NCBI GenBank assembly: GCA_016715825.1 | Contig: JADJXO010000002.1 | Location: forward strand, 669,911 to 733,910 | Direction: 5' to 3' | DNA: 64,000 bases | Origin: Nitrospira sp. | GTDB lineage: Bacteria > Nitrospirota > Nitrospiria > Nitrospirales > Nitrospiraceae | Part shown: piece after piece, positions 18,271-26,503 of the stretch | Layout of the letters: every line of letters starts with the position of its first letter | Position numbering within the stretch: position 1 is the stretch's first letter | Notes under the pieces: model-generated | Told to the model about the DNA's origin: nothing | The model's database searches: none | What the model saw: the letters and a program-made list of their open reading frames with translations, nothing else | Translations under genes and position numbers: made by a program

Positions 18271-18990
18271 ATGGGTATGGTGAAGATTGCGGCACGGGAC
18301 AGGCTGATCCTTGCACTGGATGTGCCTTCCATGACAGAAGCGGATAGGCTCTTAGACCGGCTCCAAGGGCACATCTCCTTCGTCAAGGTCGGCCTTGAGC
18401 TCTACACGGCGGCAGGTCCCGAGATCGTCAAGCGGATTGTCGAGCGAGGCATGCGGGTGTTTCTTGATCTGAAGTTTCTCGATATCGAGGAGACGGTTCG
18501 CCGAGCGACGAATCGGGTCGCTTCGATGGGAGTCGAATTCTTGACCGTGCACGCCAATCGCAAGGCCCTTACCGCCGCTGTGCAAGGGCGGGAGGGCTCA
18601 TCGCTGAAGTTGCTGGCGGTGACCGTGCTCACGAATTTCGACGGTCAGGATCTCCGAGAAATGGGAATTCAGCGGACAGTCCAAGACCTTGTCACGGCCA
18701 GGGCTCTGCTGGCTACCGAAGTAGGCTGTGATGGCGTCGTAGCGTCCGGTGAAGAAGCTTCAGCTATTCGCAAAAAAGTTGGGCCGCAGTTCGCGATTGT
18801 GACACCGGGCGTCCGACCGACCGGCAAAGGCGTTGATGACCATGCCAGGGCGACCACCCCTACGCAAACGATCGCATCCGGCGCGGACTACCTTGTAATC
18901 GGCCGTCCCATTCGTGATGCAGCCGACCCATCGGCGACCGTTGCCGCCATTCTTGCAGAAATGCAGGCCGCTTTTGATACAAGGGGGTGA
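18271..18990 (+). CDS. pyrF: orotidine 5'-phosphate decarboxylase
   Basis: The last step of UMP synthesis (239 residues). The signature LDLKFLDIEETV (DxKxxDI) near residue 66 carries the catalytic Lys/Asp set; FVKVGLELYT and the phosphate-binding VTPGVRP and DYLVIGRPI segments are also clear. An AAGAAGGG site lies before ATG at 18271; a second ATG two codons later is possible. The tRNA-His gene follows 62 bases downstream. Confidence 0.97.
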   Translation: MGMVKIAARDRLILALDVPSMTEADRLLDRLQGHISFVKVGLELYTAAGPEIVKRIVERGMRVFLDLKFLDIEETVRRATNRVASMGVEFLTVHANRKALTAAVQGREGSSLKLLAVTVLTNFDGQDLREMGIQRTVQDLVTARALLATEVGCDGVVASGEEASAIRKKVGPQFAIVTPGVRPTGKGVDDHARATTPTQTIASGADYLVIGRPIRDAADPSATVAAILAEMQAAFDTRG

Positions 18991-19000
18991 CGCAAGTCGG

Positions 19001-19029
19001 TTGCGGTAACAATCAGCGCTTTGTTAAGA
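19001..19029 (+). promoter_or_regulatory. candidate sigma-70 promoter of tRNA-His
   Basis: TTGCGG (19001-19006) and TTAAGA (19024-19029) are separated by 17 bases. Initiation would fall about 15 bases before the mature tRNA. Neither box is perfect. Confidence 0.4.
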
Positions 19030-19052
19030 TCACGATTCTTCGAATCCCTCGT

Positions 19053-19130
19053 GGTGGGTGTAGCTCAGTTGGTTAGAGCGCCGGATTGTGGATCCGGAGG
19101 TCGCGGGTTCGAAACCCGTCATCCACCCCA
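19053..19130 (+). tRNA. tRNA-His (anticodon GTG)
   Basis: A full cloverleaf. The acceptor stem is GTGGGTG (19054-19060) with CATCCAC (19120-19126), with one G-U pair. The D arm contains TAGCTCAGTTGGTTAGAG, the anticodon loop is TTGTGGA, and the T arm has GGTTCGAAACC. The extra G at 19053 (G-1) can pair with C73 at 19127, the identity element of tRNA-His. CCA is encoded at 19128-19130. Confidence 0.97.
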
Positions 19131-19571
19131 TGTAATCTCCTCCGCTGTGGCTACCAAATCACGCATATCTCGAAGCCCGCTGGTTCCAGCATTTGTCTAT
19201 CTATGCGCCCACCTATGTTCGTTTCAATATCCCAGGAGCTGCATTATGCTCCAGGGAGGATCACTCTGATTGATGTGAGCGCGGTGTAGTAATAGGTCTG
19301 ATTCGCTAGTCGCCTGTAGGCACCCTGCCGGACCGCACCGTATAGTCGTTTCGTTCCATACGCTATGAACACGCGCAGTTGTCGCGGTCTCGCTTAAGAT
19401 GGGAAAAGTGGTTCGGCTTGCTTAGAAGTATCGCTCATGCGATGATACACACCGTCATCATGGCGATGACGACCATAAGAACTTTGACCAGGCACGTTCG
19501 GCTCCATACTTTGACCCGTTCTTTTTGCTCGGCCTAGCTGCATGCTACAAAGTGACTCGACTCTAGAGCTC
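19131..19571. other. intergenic region after tRNA-His
   Basis: About 440 bases with no gene that I can support. One short hairpin (CGTCATC / GATGACG, 19453-19471) lies in it. No mobile-element end or attachment-site duplication of the tRNA 3' end is seen within the following kilobase. Confidence 0.5.
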
Positions 19572-19850
19572 ATGACGGAGCAACAGGTTATTAAGAAGAA
19601 TCTTGCCGTCATTCGAGCCTATCTCAAGAGTAAGTTTCCCGGTTGTGTTATTACGGAGGAATCTCACCCGAGTCTGTATCACACCTTCACGGTTCGGCAT
19701 GAGAAGCTCCATAAAGGCTACAAGTTAAGGGTGGGGTGGTCACGACTTACAGACCGTAGCCACACACAAGAAGAAACTCGAGCAGAGTTGGGTCATGTCG
19801 ATGTGGCAAGTCGCATGATGCAAGCAGGGGACAAATGGTTTTACTGGTGA
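19572..19850 (+). CDS. small hypothetical protein
   Basis: About 92 residues from the ATG at 19572 (an upstream start at 19542 would add ten residues). It begins MTEQQVIKKNLAVIRAYLKSKF and has a basic, aromatic middle (FTVRHEKLHKGYKLRVGW). It is soluble with no motif that I recognise. Codon use is like its neighbours. It stands alone between the tRNA and the glycosyltransferase gene. Confidence 0.5.
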   Translation: MTEQQVIKKNLAVIRAYLKSKFPGCVITEESHPSLYHTFTVRHEKLHKGYKLRVGWSRLTDRSHTQEETRAELGHVDVASRMMQAGDKWFYW

Positions 19851-20119
19851 ACAGTCCGCCTCCCGTATCTTCTATTCAGCCGAGATCATATCATTTTGGT
19901 CGTTGGTAGAAGATCACTGCTGAACAGCGCGAGCCGTATCAGCTATTCATTCTGGAATTGCTCTACAAAGCGACTTCACAAGCCGAACAGGGTGAGTCCC
20001 ATCGGTTAGAAAAGGCTATCGATCCTCCTCGGTTCCCCGAAGTCCCTATCACTTGCTAGGCCTCATGCAAGCATCGCCGTATTTATTCGCGAGGCGGGCC
20101 AACCGTATTGGTCTCTCCA

Positions 20120-21208
20120 TCACCTCCCCAGAGGCATGGAGCTTCGCGTGTCGCTGCGGAGCGGTGAAGAAGAGACGATGTGATTATTGCGCGCCACCTC
20201 CTCATAAATCCTCACGTAGTCGCGTACCATCCGGTTCACAGTAAAGCGGCGGTCAAACGACTTGCGGCAGGCCCGACGATCGATTGCTCCCAGGTCGGCC
20301 ACTGAGGAGATCATCTGCTCGAGTGTCTCACTGATGAATCCAGTGATTCCGGGCTCGATGATTTCAGGGATTGATCCGCGGCGATATGCGAGCACCGGTG
20401 TGGCACACGCTAGTGCTTCGATCAGTACGATCCCGAACGGTTCGGGCCAGTCGTATGGGCATACCAGCGCGATCGCATTACCGATAAACTCATCCTTTTC
20501 CTCATCAGTAATCTCACCCAGGAATTCGATCAAGGGGTGGCGTATCATGGGTTCGATCTCAGCACGGAAGTATGCTTCATCGGCCGGATCGACCTTCGCC
20601 GCCATCTTGAGCGGAATCCCTACGCGTTTGGCCAGCGTGATGGCATGGTCTGGGCGCTTTTCCGGAGAGATGCGACCGAGATAGGCCAGGTATTGGCCAG
20701 GCGTGTAATGTGGACGATAGAGATCCGGTAAGCCGTGGTGTACGGTCCCCACCCAATTTGAGAAGGGAAGTGGTCGGCGCTGGGATTCCGAGATCGAGAT
20801 CAGCGGCATCTCGGAAAATTCATGAAACACGGACACGAGCTCTGGCAGGTCCAGACGCCCGTGCAAGGTCGTTACCACCGGAATCCCACACCGTCGTGAC
20901 ATCGGAAACGCGAGGAAATCCAAGTGCGAATGGATCAGGTCGAATTCTTTGGCCATAGCTCCGAATGCCCGCTCCTGCAACAACATCTGTGGGGCATCGC
21001 GATTGAAGATCCCGGTATTCAGTCGGAGTGCCTGAGGGCAGATCGCTTCCAGCCGCGCAGCGGTCACGGAATCACCGCTGGCGAACAGCGTCACATCATG
21101 TCCCTGACGTACCAGCTCCTCGGTGATGTAGGAAACGATCCGTTCGGTGCCTCCGTAGCGCTGTGGGGGCACGCTTTCCCACAACGGTGCAATCTGAGCG
21201 ATCTTCAT
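20120..21208 (-). CDS. glycosyltransferase family 4 protein
   Basis: A GT-B fold glycosyltransferase of 362 residues. The N-terminal part has YGGTERIVSYITEELVRQGHDVTLFASGDS; the C-terminal half has YLGRISPEKRPDHAI, the acceptor-side CPYDWPEPFGIVLIEALACATPVLAYRRGSIPEII region with the EPFG..E motif of GT4, and an EIIEPGITGFI tail. It transfers a sugar from a nucleotide donor, probably to a polysaccharide or trehalose-like acceptor. CAGGAG precedes the ATG. No other polysaccharide genes adjoin it, so the product cannot be named. Confidence 0.9.
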   Translation of the reverse strand: MKIAQIAPLWESVPPQRYGGTERIVSYITEELVRQGHDVTLFASGDSVTAARLEAICPQALRLNTGIFNRDAPQMLLQERAFGAMAKEFDLIHSHLDFLAFPMSRRCGIPVVTTLHGRLDLPELVSVFHEFSEMPLISISESQRRPLPFSNWVGTVHHGLPDLYRPHYTPGQYLAYLGRISPEKRPDHAITLAKRVGIPLKMAAKVDPADEAYFRAEIEPMIRHPLIEFLGEITDEEKDEFIGNAIALVCPYDWPEPFGIVLIEALACATPVLAYRRGSIPEIIEPGITGFISETLEQMISSVADLGAIDRRACRKSFDRRFTVNRMVRDYVRIYEEVARNNHIVSSSPLRSDTRSSMPLGR

Positions 21209-21724
21209 GTTTTCTCCTGTTTAGCAAATCGTGATGAGTGTCAAAGCTGGTTAGAAGCGAGAGTTTGACGCTCGGTGATAAAAAATGGATCTCTACGACA
21301 GCGATAGATCCTATTTCAGTAGGAACCACGTACAAGAACTATGCAGGAGGCGTTCCACTTCCAAGGCTGAGAAAGGGTCCGCCTGTAAACAAAGCCGACC
21401 TCTGATTGAGATATCGGAGAACTTCTTCGACTCAACGAGGGGGAATTGAGGGAGCGACTTAGGAAACCCGAAGAGAGAGCAATGGAAACCACCTTCTGTC
21501 GCACCTTGAAAAAATGCCTCACTTGAAAAGGAGTGAGGCCAGATGGGCCTCACTATTTGGACAATGACCTCAACCGGTTCTCCTGTAGATACCCCCCCCT
21601 ACTTAAGAGGGGTTCCGAGTAATACGTAAACCAGACCATAATAAAAATACTTAGATGTATGAAGATTGCGCTCTAGTAATAAATCGATTACGGAATAAGG
21701 AGGGTGGCCATACAAGGATCTCAA
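21209..21724. other. long leader region with hairpins
   Basis: About 515 bases with no gene that I can support. It holds the three-strand hairpin set at 21516-21554 and a small GC hairpin (CCCCT / AGGGG, 21596-21612). The stretch 21640-21690 is AT-rich and probably contains the promoter of the next gene. Confidence 0.5.
21516..21554. terminator. mutually exclusive hairpins (terminator or attenuator)
   Basis: Three related arms: GCCTCACT (21516-21523), AGTGAGGCC (21532-21540) and GGCCTCACT (21546-21554). The middle arm can pair with either flank, so two hairpins compete. No strong T-tract follows on the plus strand (TATTTGG). Confidence 0.4.
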
Positions 21725-23389
21725 ATGAACAAAACCATGTATTTGTCGACAATTCTTGCGGGGTTTGTTCTGTTGACAGCCGCTTGTGGTGGAGAAGGGG
21801 ATAGTCTTCCCCAGGTCGTATCCTCGCCACCCCCAGGCGAAGCTCCTCCCCCTCCGGTTGAACCTCCGCCGCCCGTCGTATCTCCCCCCCCTCCGGTCAA
21901 CCCTCCCCCGCCTCCTGCTCCAACTCCGAATGCGATCGCACGGGAAAATGAGCGTACCGGTACCACCGGGTGGAAACTCATCTTTCCGGCCACGAATCGT
22001 GAAATAGAGGGTTACGCGTCAGCCGCAAGTGTGAACCATGGGAAACCAATCCGCTTCTACGTGAACACAACAGCGCCGAGCTACACGATCGATGTGTTTC
22101 GTATGGGCTGGTATGGGGGACTAGGCGGAAGACGGGTCATGGGCCCGATTCAAGTCGATGGCACTCGGCAAATCGTTCCACCGCCAGATCCCACCACAGG
22201 GCTCGTCGATTGTGACTGGATCAACCCATTTACGCTGGTGACAGAAGACAATTGGACATCCGGGGTCTATCTTGCCAAGCTGACCGAGGCTACGAACAGG
22301 AGACAGAGCTACATCATCTTTGTCGTGCGGGATGACGAAGCGTCGGCCCACTATGTGTTCCAGCTCCCCGTCACGACCTACCAGGCCTACAACTTTTGGG
22401 GGGGGAGGTCGTTGTACTCGTATGGAAGTGGCAGTCAACTCCCGTGGGGGTCTTCAAGTGGTACCGCAGCCGTCAAGGTATCATTTAATTGTCCGTATGC
22501 GAGAAGTACGAATTCCAATGTTGCGCTTGGCATGGGAGCTGGAGAATTTTTGACCAATTTTTTACCGGTGGCCGAGTTCTACCCCACGAGTAGTGCCGGG
22601 TGGGATTACAACTTGGTTCGGTGGCTAGAACGCGAGGGGTACGATGTCACATATATCACCAATATCGATCTGCATGCCTCTGCTTCAGTACTCGCACGCG
22701 CTCGCACGTATATCTCGAGCGGACATAATGAATATTGGTCATGGGGAATGCGAGAGAATATTCGTGCGTTTAGAGAAGCGGGAGGGAACTTAGTCTTCAT
22801 CGGAGCCAATACCTTAGATTGGCAGATACGACTGGAGAAGAGCCCCGCCACGGGAGCCGATCATCGCGTCTTGGTGGGGTGGAAAGAGCGCTTCCGGGAG
22901 GACCCCCTGTTTACGGACAGTACTGCATCAAATGACCATCTGGTGACGACCCGATTTAAAGACCCTCCTGTGTCCAGATCTGAAGAAGCCTTGATGGGCG
23001 TGCGGTTTCTGCTCCAGTATGTTGCGGATGACATGGTGGTCAGTAACCCCTCTCATTGGGTATTTCATGACACCGGACTGAGGAATGGATCGCGATTGCC
23101 TGGCTTGCTGGGCTTTGAGGTCGATGGTGTGACAGGGAATCAACCTCCCGGCACAGAGATTTTGTGCACATCCCTAGCCGTGGAATTACCGAATGCCCGC
23201 AATCCAACGATCGAGAGCGCGATCTCCCATATGGTGATGTACAGATGGCCAAGTGGCGCGCAGGTGTTTGCGACCGGGACGATGCAGTGGAGTTGGGGAC
23301 TTGATGAGTACAACGTGCCGCAACTCCGCTCCTCTCGCCTCAATCCTGCCGCAATCCAGATCACGAAGAACGTGTTGAGCCGATTGTAA
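21725..23389 (+). CDS. lipoprotein with N,N-dimethylformamidase beta-like domain
   Basis: About 554 residues from the ATG at 21725, chosen because AAGGAT lies 7 bases upstream; a GTG at 21704 would fall on another AGGAGG. The signal ends in a lipobox (LTAAC). A very proline-rich linker follows (runs of PPPP, mature residues about 15-55), then a globular domain of about 480 residues with YTIDVFRMGWYGG, TTYQAYNFWGG, ISSGHNEYWSWGMRENI and GGNLVFIGANTLDWQIRL. These match the large-subunit domain of dimethylformamidase found in many predicted exported proteins. HNEYW and the aromatic cluster probably line an active or binding site. Whether it is an amidase or a carbohydrate-binding protein is not known. 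Confidence 0.8.
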   Translation: MNKTMYLSTILAGFVLLTAACGGEGDSLPQVVSSPPPGEAPPPPVEPPPPVVSPPPPVNPPPPPAPTPNAIARENERTGTTGWKLIFPATNREIEGYASAASVNHGKPIRFYVNTTAPSYTIDVFRMGWYGGLGGRRVMGPIQVDGTRQIVPPPDPTTGLVDCDWINPFTLVTEDNWTSGVYLAKLTEATNRRQSYIIFVVRDDEASAHYVFQLPVTTYQAYNFWGGRSLYSYGSGSQLPWGSSSGTAAVKVSFNCPYARSTNSNVALGMGAGEFLTNFLPVAEFYPTSSAGWDYNLVRWLEREGYDVTYITNIDLHASASVLARARTYISSGHNEYWSWGMRENIRAFREAGGNLVFIGANTLDWQIRLEKSPATGADHRVLVGWKERFREDPLFTDSTASNDHLVTTRFKDPPVSRSEEALMGVRFLLQYVADDMVVSNPSHWVFHDTGLRNGSRLPGLLGFEVDGVTGNQPPGTEILCTSLAVELPNARNPTIESAISHMVMYRWPSGAQVFATGTMQWSWGLDEYNVPQLRSSRLNPAAIQITKNVLSRL

Positions 23390-23594
23390 AGGGGGCTTGC
23401 TAAGCCATCGTCATCCTTGGGGAGCTTCAAAGGCAGACAGAGAGGGATTTGATAAGATCAGCTAGGCGAGGTGCCACCAGTCGCGAGAGAAAGAAGTGTG
23501 TTGCAGACTCTGTCAGGAGGTGGCCGGTTCCTACCATCGGCGGTTCTGCAGTTCTAGTGAGTCTTCCAGAGCTGGTCATCGAAGCTGATAAAAA

Positions 23595-23639
23595 CCCGGG
23601 CTGCCTGATTTCTCAGGCAGTTGCCGGGCCTCTCTTTTT
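23595..23639. terminator. bidirectional intrinsic terminator
   Basis: A long GC stem (CCCGG-CTGCCTGA pairing with TCAGGCAG-CCGGG, loop TTTC) is followed by CTCTTTTTA on the plus strand and flanked by AAAAA on the left, which gives a U-tract on the minus strand. It separates the lipoprotein gene and the small minus-strand gene and can serve both. Confidence 0.8.
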
Positions 23640-23657
23640 ACTACTCGTCGTGAGTTT

Positions 23658-23849
23658 TTACTGACCAGGGCGAACGTAGAACGCCTCGTCTGCCCAGGCT
23701 TTTTTGAGCTGTGCGGCATGCATCGCTTCGTCATGTGTCACTGGTGCTGTACAGTACGCCTCGCCACGACAAACTACATAGGGCCGATTAGTACAGCCCA
23801 ATAGTCCGGCACCCAAAACCAACAAACAGCCTACCGAGAAGAGCCTCAT
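23658..23849 (-). CDS. small lipoprotein
   Basis: A protein of 63 residues with a complete lipoprotein signal: MRLFSVGCLLVLGAGLLGC with lipobox LLGC. The mature part is only about 45 residues and contains two more cysteines (VVCRGEAYC) and an Ala/Lys helix. AGGTGAGG precedes the ATG. The short length and strong signal, plus the terminator immediately downstream, support a real gene. Function unknown. Confidence 0.7.
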   Translation of the reverse strand: MRLFSVGCLLVLGAGLLGCTNRPYVVCRGEAYCTAPVTHDEAMHAAQLKKAWADEAFYVRPGQ

Positions 23850-24091
23850 ACCTCACCTCCATTTGTGGGGAGTTCACGCCAATGCCCAACAAGGGCATAA
23901 GCTACTCGCAGCCCCTGTTGTGCACCATCCTACGTTGGAGGAAAGTTCCCCAACCTACCAGGCAGGGCCACTCACATACAGGTACGCGAAAATCAGTTCA
24001 GCAAGTAAGAGCCACGGTTGGTTGGCGTAAAGTCGATTTGATCTCGCCAACATTCCCGCACTCCTTAGCTTGACTTTGCAGCATGAATGAT

Positions 24092-24115
24092 GTAACCAAT
24101 GGTTACCATGGTAAC
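24092..24115 (+). promoter_or_regulatory. nested palindromes over a start codon
   Basis: Three half-sites: GTAACC (24092-24097), GGTTACC (24101-24107) and GGTAAC (24110-24115). The first two form a hairpin with loop AAT; the last two form the 14-bp palindrome GTTACCATGGTAAC. The start codons at 24099 and 24108 lie inside. It could hide the translation start or bind a repressor. Confidence 0.45.
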
Positions 24116-24464
24116 TTCTGAGGACATTGCCCTTGGCGTTTATCTCAGACAAACTACCGGTGATCATAGAGGCATTATTGCCGTTGTTCACCGAGTTGGC
24201 ATCAGCTTGTCCGGCGAATGGTTCTTCCAGCTACGGTACTTGGGACAGCCGGTAGGTGCGCGGAGGAGAGCCATTACAGAGTGGAGCTTGAATCTTCGAG
24301 AGAACGATCTGGTTTCCTTTGAACTGATCGGCACCTGGCTCTCAGCGCAAGCTCTGCTGGCCGCAGGGCCGTCTTCTCACAAGCCAAAGAAACAGCTCAA
24401 GGTTCCGGTGTGGATGAGTGCAGCAGGACGTCCGAACCAGCTGCGATTATTTGAAGACTGCTAG
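24099..24464 (+). CDS. hypothetical protein
   Basis: A soluble protein of 121 residues. Two in-frame ATGs (24099, 24108) sit inside the palindromic element, and no good Shine-Dalgarno sequence is visible upstream. The N-terminal half looks like a small beta-barrel (GIIAVVHRVGISLSGEWFFQLRYLG) and the C-terminus is basic, ending in LRLFEDC. The pattern could suit a nucleic-acid-binding protein, but no family is recognised. Confidence 0.5.
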   Translation: MVTMVTSEDIALGVYLRQTTGDHRGIIAVVHRVGISLSGEWFFQLRYLGQPVGARRRAITEWSLNLRENDLVSFELIGTWLSAQALLAAGPSSHKPKKQLKVPVWMSAAGRPNQLRLFEDC

Positions 24465-24524
24465 TTCTCGTTCGGTAGCTGGTGACTCGACGGCTTTTGT
24501 GGAGAGGCTAACAAGCCTGCGTAG

Positions 24525-24776
24525 CTACTCCCGACGAAGTGCTAGGAGGAATCCTGTGGCGATAATGAACAGGCCAAGGATTACAAAAAAGGAGGTTGTG
24601 TCCGGCAGATTGGCTTCCTGTGGAGGAGGCCAGTCGATAAGAAGGCCGAGTCCGATCAGGATGACGCCCAGGGCCTGAAGCACCTTCCAACGAAACGAGA
24701 TCTTCCTCTCTGTGTTCTGAGCCTCCTTTCTCTGTTTTTCCAACATAGCTAATATGATCCGATCTACCATAAGCAT
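24525..24776 (-). CDS. small two-helix membrane protein
   Basis: A protein of 83 residues. A basic N-terminal helix (EKQRKEAQNTERKISFRWK) is followed by two hydrophobic segments, about 32-48 (VLQALGVILIGLGLLI) and 62-80 (FFVILGLFIIATGFLLAL), joined by a short DWPPP turn. The C-terminus is ALRRE. The inner-membrane topology follows from the positive N-terminus. There is no known motif. It stands alone. Confidence 0.55.
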   Translation of the reverse strand: MLMVDRIILAMLEKQRKEAQNTERKISFRWKVLQALGVILIGLGLLIDWPPPQEANLPDTTSFFVILGLFIIATGFLLALRRE

Positions 24777-24993
24777 GGTGGATGAAGCTGGATCTGGTCA
24801 AGGTGAATTTGTATAACGAGGAGCGGTCGCATTCTATAGGAGGATACGATACATGTTCGTCATGCAGTACGGTGTGCAACCGATGACCATCTTGATAAAA
24901 TCCAATCGAGTTGTCTCTTCATGAGTATCGATCCCTGAAGATTGTATTTGGGTGGGGAATAGCCTCTCTCACAGGGAAGGAGGAAACATTGCC

Positions 24994-25290
24994 ATGCGCC
25001 GTCTCGCACGACACATACTCTACGGTTTATGCCTTGTCATTCTCCCATTCGTCGGTCTTCCTGATACGGCTTGTCCATCGACATCAGGCCCTATTCAGGG
25101 GGTCGTGGTGACGGTTACGACGGGTATTCCTGGAACAATGGTCATTCGGGATGACAGAGGTGGGCTCCACATTCTGAAACTTACGCAACAGACGCAACTG
25201 GGTGCCCAGTTTAAGCCGGGAGACAAGGTGGTGGCCTTTACGAGTCCGTATGGGGTGAGTGCGGTCCAGCTTCAGACGGGAGCTCCATAG
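24994..25290 (+). CDS. small exported protein
   Basis: About 98 residues from the ATG at 24994, preceded by AAGGAGG; the upstream open frame adds no sensible residues. A signal peptide (MRRLARHILYGLCLVILPF) ends near residue 27. The mature part (about 70 residues) is a short beta-rich domain: GPIQGVVVTVT, GTMVIRDDRGGLHILKL and FKPGDKVVAFTSPYGV. It reads like an OB- or KOW-like barrel and resembles in style the duplicated domains at 9528-10682. Role unknown. Confidence 0.65.
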   Translation: MRRLARHILYGLCLVILPFVGLPDTACPSTSGPIQGVVVTVTTGIPGTMVIRDDRGGLHILKLTQQTQLGAQFKPGDKVVAFTSPYGVSAVQLQTGAP

Positions 25291-25623
25291 TCCGCTCATG
25301 CCCTCCCGCGTCTTCCCATCCTTTGATGCGGAGGGCTCTTACTCCGTCGACACACTACTGCTCCTGCCATCCAATCTATCCGATTATCTGATCGAAGCTG
25401 TGCGATCTTATGCGCTGAGGTCTGTTCTAGGATGCCATCCCGGTGTCCCGCGTGGAATGGTCCATAACAGGGGCTTGGGAAGATAGTTGCCTCGGGGCGA
25501 TATGTGAGCCAGGTCGGCTGGTCGGTGGCGATAGCTTGGTAGAGCAGAAACATGGTTGTCTGAAGTTGTTCGAAGGGCGTATGTTGATAAGGTGATAACG
25601 ATCAAATTTACAGTGAGGAGTTC
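25291..25623. other. intergenic region, nothing recognised
   Basis: About 330 bases between an exported protein gene and a membrane protein gene. The ORFs in it are short and look accidental. The last 20 bases carry a weak site (GTGAGGAG) for the next start. Confidence 0.45.
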
Positions 25624-26448
25624 ATGGGCATCCTAATAAGAGCCTGGAACTGGTTCTGGGGACAAACCATCTTCAACAAAATCGTGATGGTCGGCCTATT
25701 TGCCGCCTTTGTGCCTTTCGTGCTCCCTACAGTCGTTGCCTGGTTCAGGCCGACGATGATTAAGGTTGGGGTTGCCTTTTACACCTATGAGCGAGCTGCG
25801 CAATCGCAAGGGATGAATACCCTCTATTTCTTTGAAAAACGCAATCTTGTGTCCGGCTGCAGTATTCATCGCACCGAAGAATCCGTACTCAGTGGGCGCG
25901 CCATCGCGCCCGCTTCAGAGGCCTGGGTGGTGGTCAAGCTGTTGCTGGAGAATACATCCGATCGGGCTATTACCGATCTACGAGTCGGAGTTCGGTCTCC
26001 CGCTATCAATCCGGCGACGAAGGTCTCGACGGCTCCGAATTTGGGAGCCATGGGAAATAGAGAGGCACCGATCGGTGCGAGACCGCTCTATGTGATTTCG
26101 ATGGGGACTGTTCCGGCCGAGAGTTCCGTGGTGGTCAGCCTAAAAACTCCTATCGACGACAACATGCGCGATTTTATCTATGACAAGAAACGCACGGTTA
26201 CGATTCAAGTTCCTTATGTCTCAGCCAATCAATTCAGGGAGTACCCGCCGATTGTTTCGCGAACCAACGCGACCAAGATTCTGAACCGCGAGGGAGTATT
26301 GCGAACCGAGGGTGATGTGTCCAGTGAGGAGCAGATCCAGGTGACTTTATTGTCTCCCAGCGAACCGGATGCGACGGATGGCGACACCACCTATCAACTC
26401 CTTCCAAAGGCGAAGGCTTGTTCAGAAGCGGAAGCGGGTGTGTGGTGA
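25624..26448 (+). CDS. membrane-anchored hypothetical protein
   Basis: A protein of 274 residues with one N-terminal transmembrane helix (about 19-38, IVMVGLFAAFVPFVLPTVV) and a large C-terminal domain that should be outside the cytoplasm or face it depending on topology. The domain looks beta-sandwich-like (AWVVVKLLLENTSDRAITDLRVGV, ESSVVVSLKTPID, KRTVTIQVPYVS), reminiscent of Ig-like or FxLYD domains. GTGAGGAG lies 5 bases before the ATG. Function is not recognised. Confidence 0.6.
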   Translation: MGILIRAWNWFWGQTIFNKIVMVGLFAAFVPFVLPTVVAWFRPTMIKVGVAFYTYERAAQSQGMNTLYFFEKRNLVSGCSIHRTEESVLSGRAIAPASEAWVVVKLLLENTSDRAITDLRVGVRSPAINPATKVSTAPNLGAMGNREAPIGARPLYVISMGTVPAESSVVVSLKTPIDDNMRDFIYDKKRTVTIQVPYVSANQFREYPPIVSRTNATKILNREGVLRTEGDVSSEEQIQVTLLSPSEPDATDGDTTYQLLPKAKACSEAEAGVW

Positions 26449-26503
26449 TCGTTGACCATGGATCGACTAAGCCTCATTCGAGAACCGCCCACCCGATCAT
26501 TCA

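Noticed and set aside
19053..20120. An integrated element at the tRNA-His gene
   Set aside because: No integrase and no repeat of the tRNA 3' end were found downstream.
21721..21993. A minus-strand ORF with a glycine-rich stretch
   Set aside because: It is the shadow of the proline-rich linker of the plus-strand lipoprotein.
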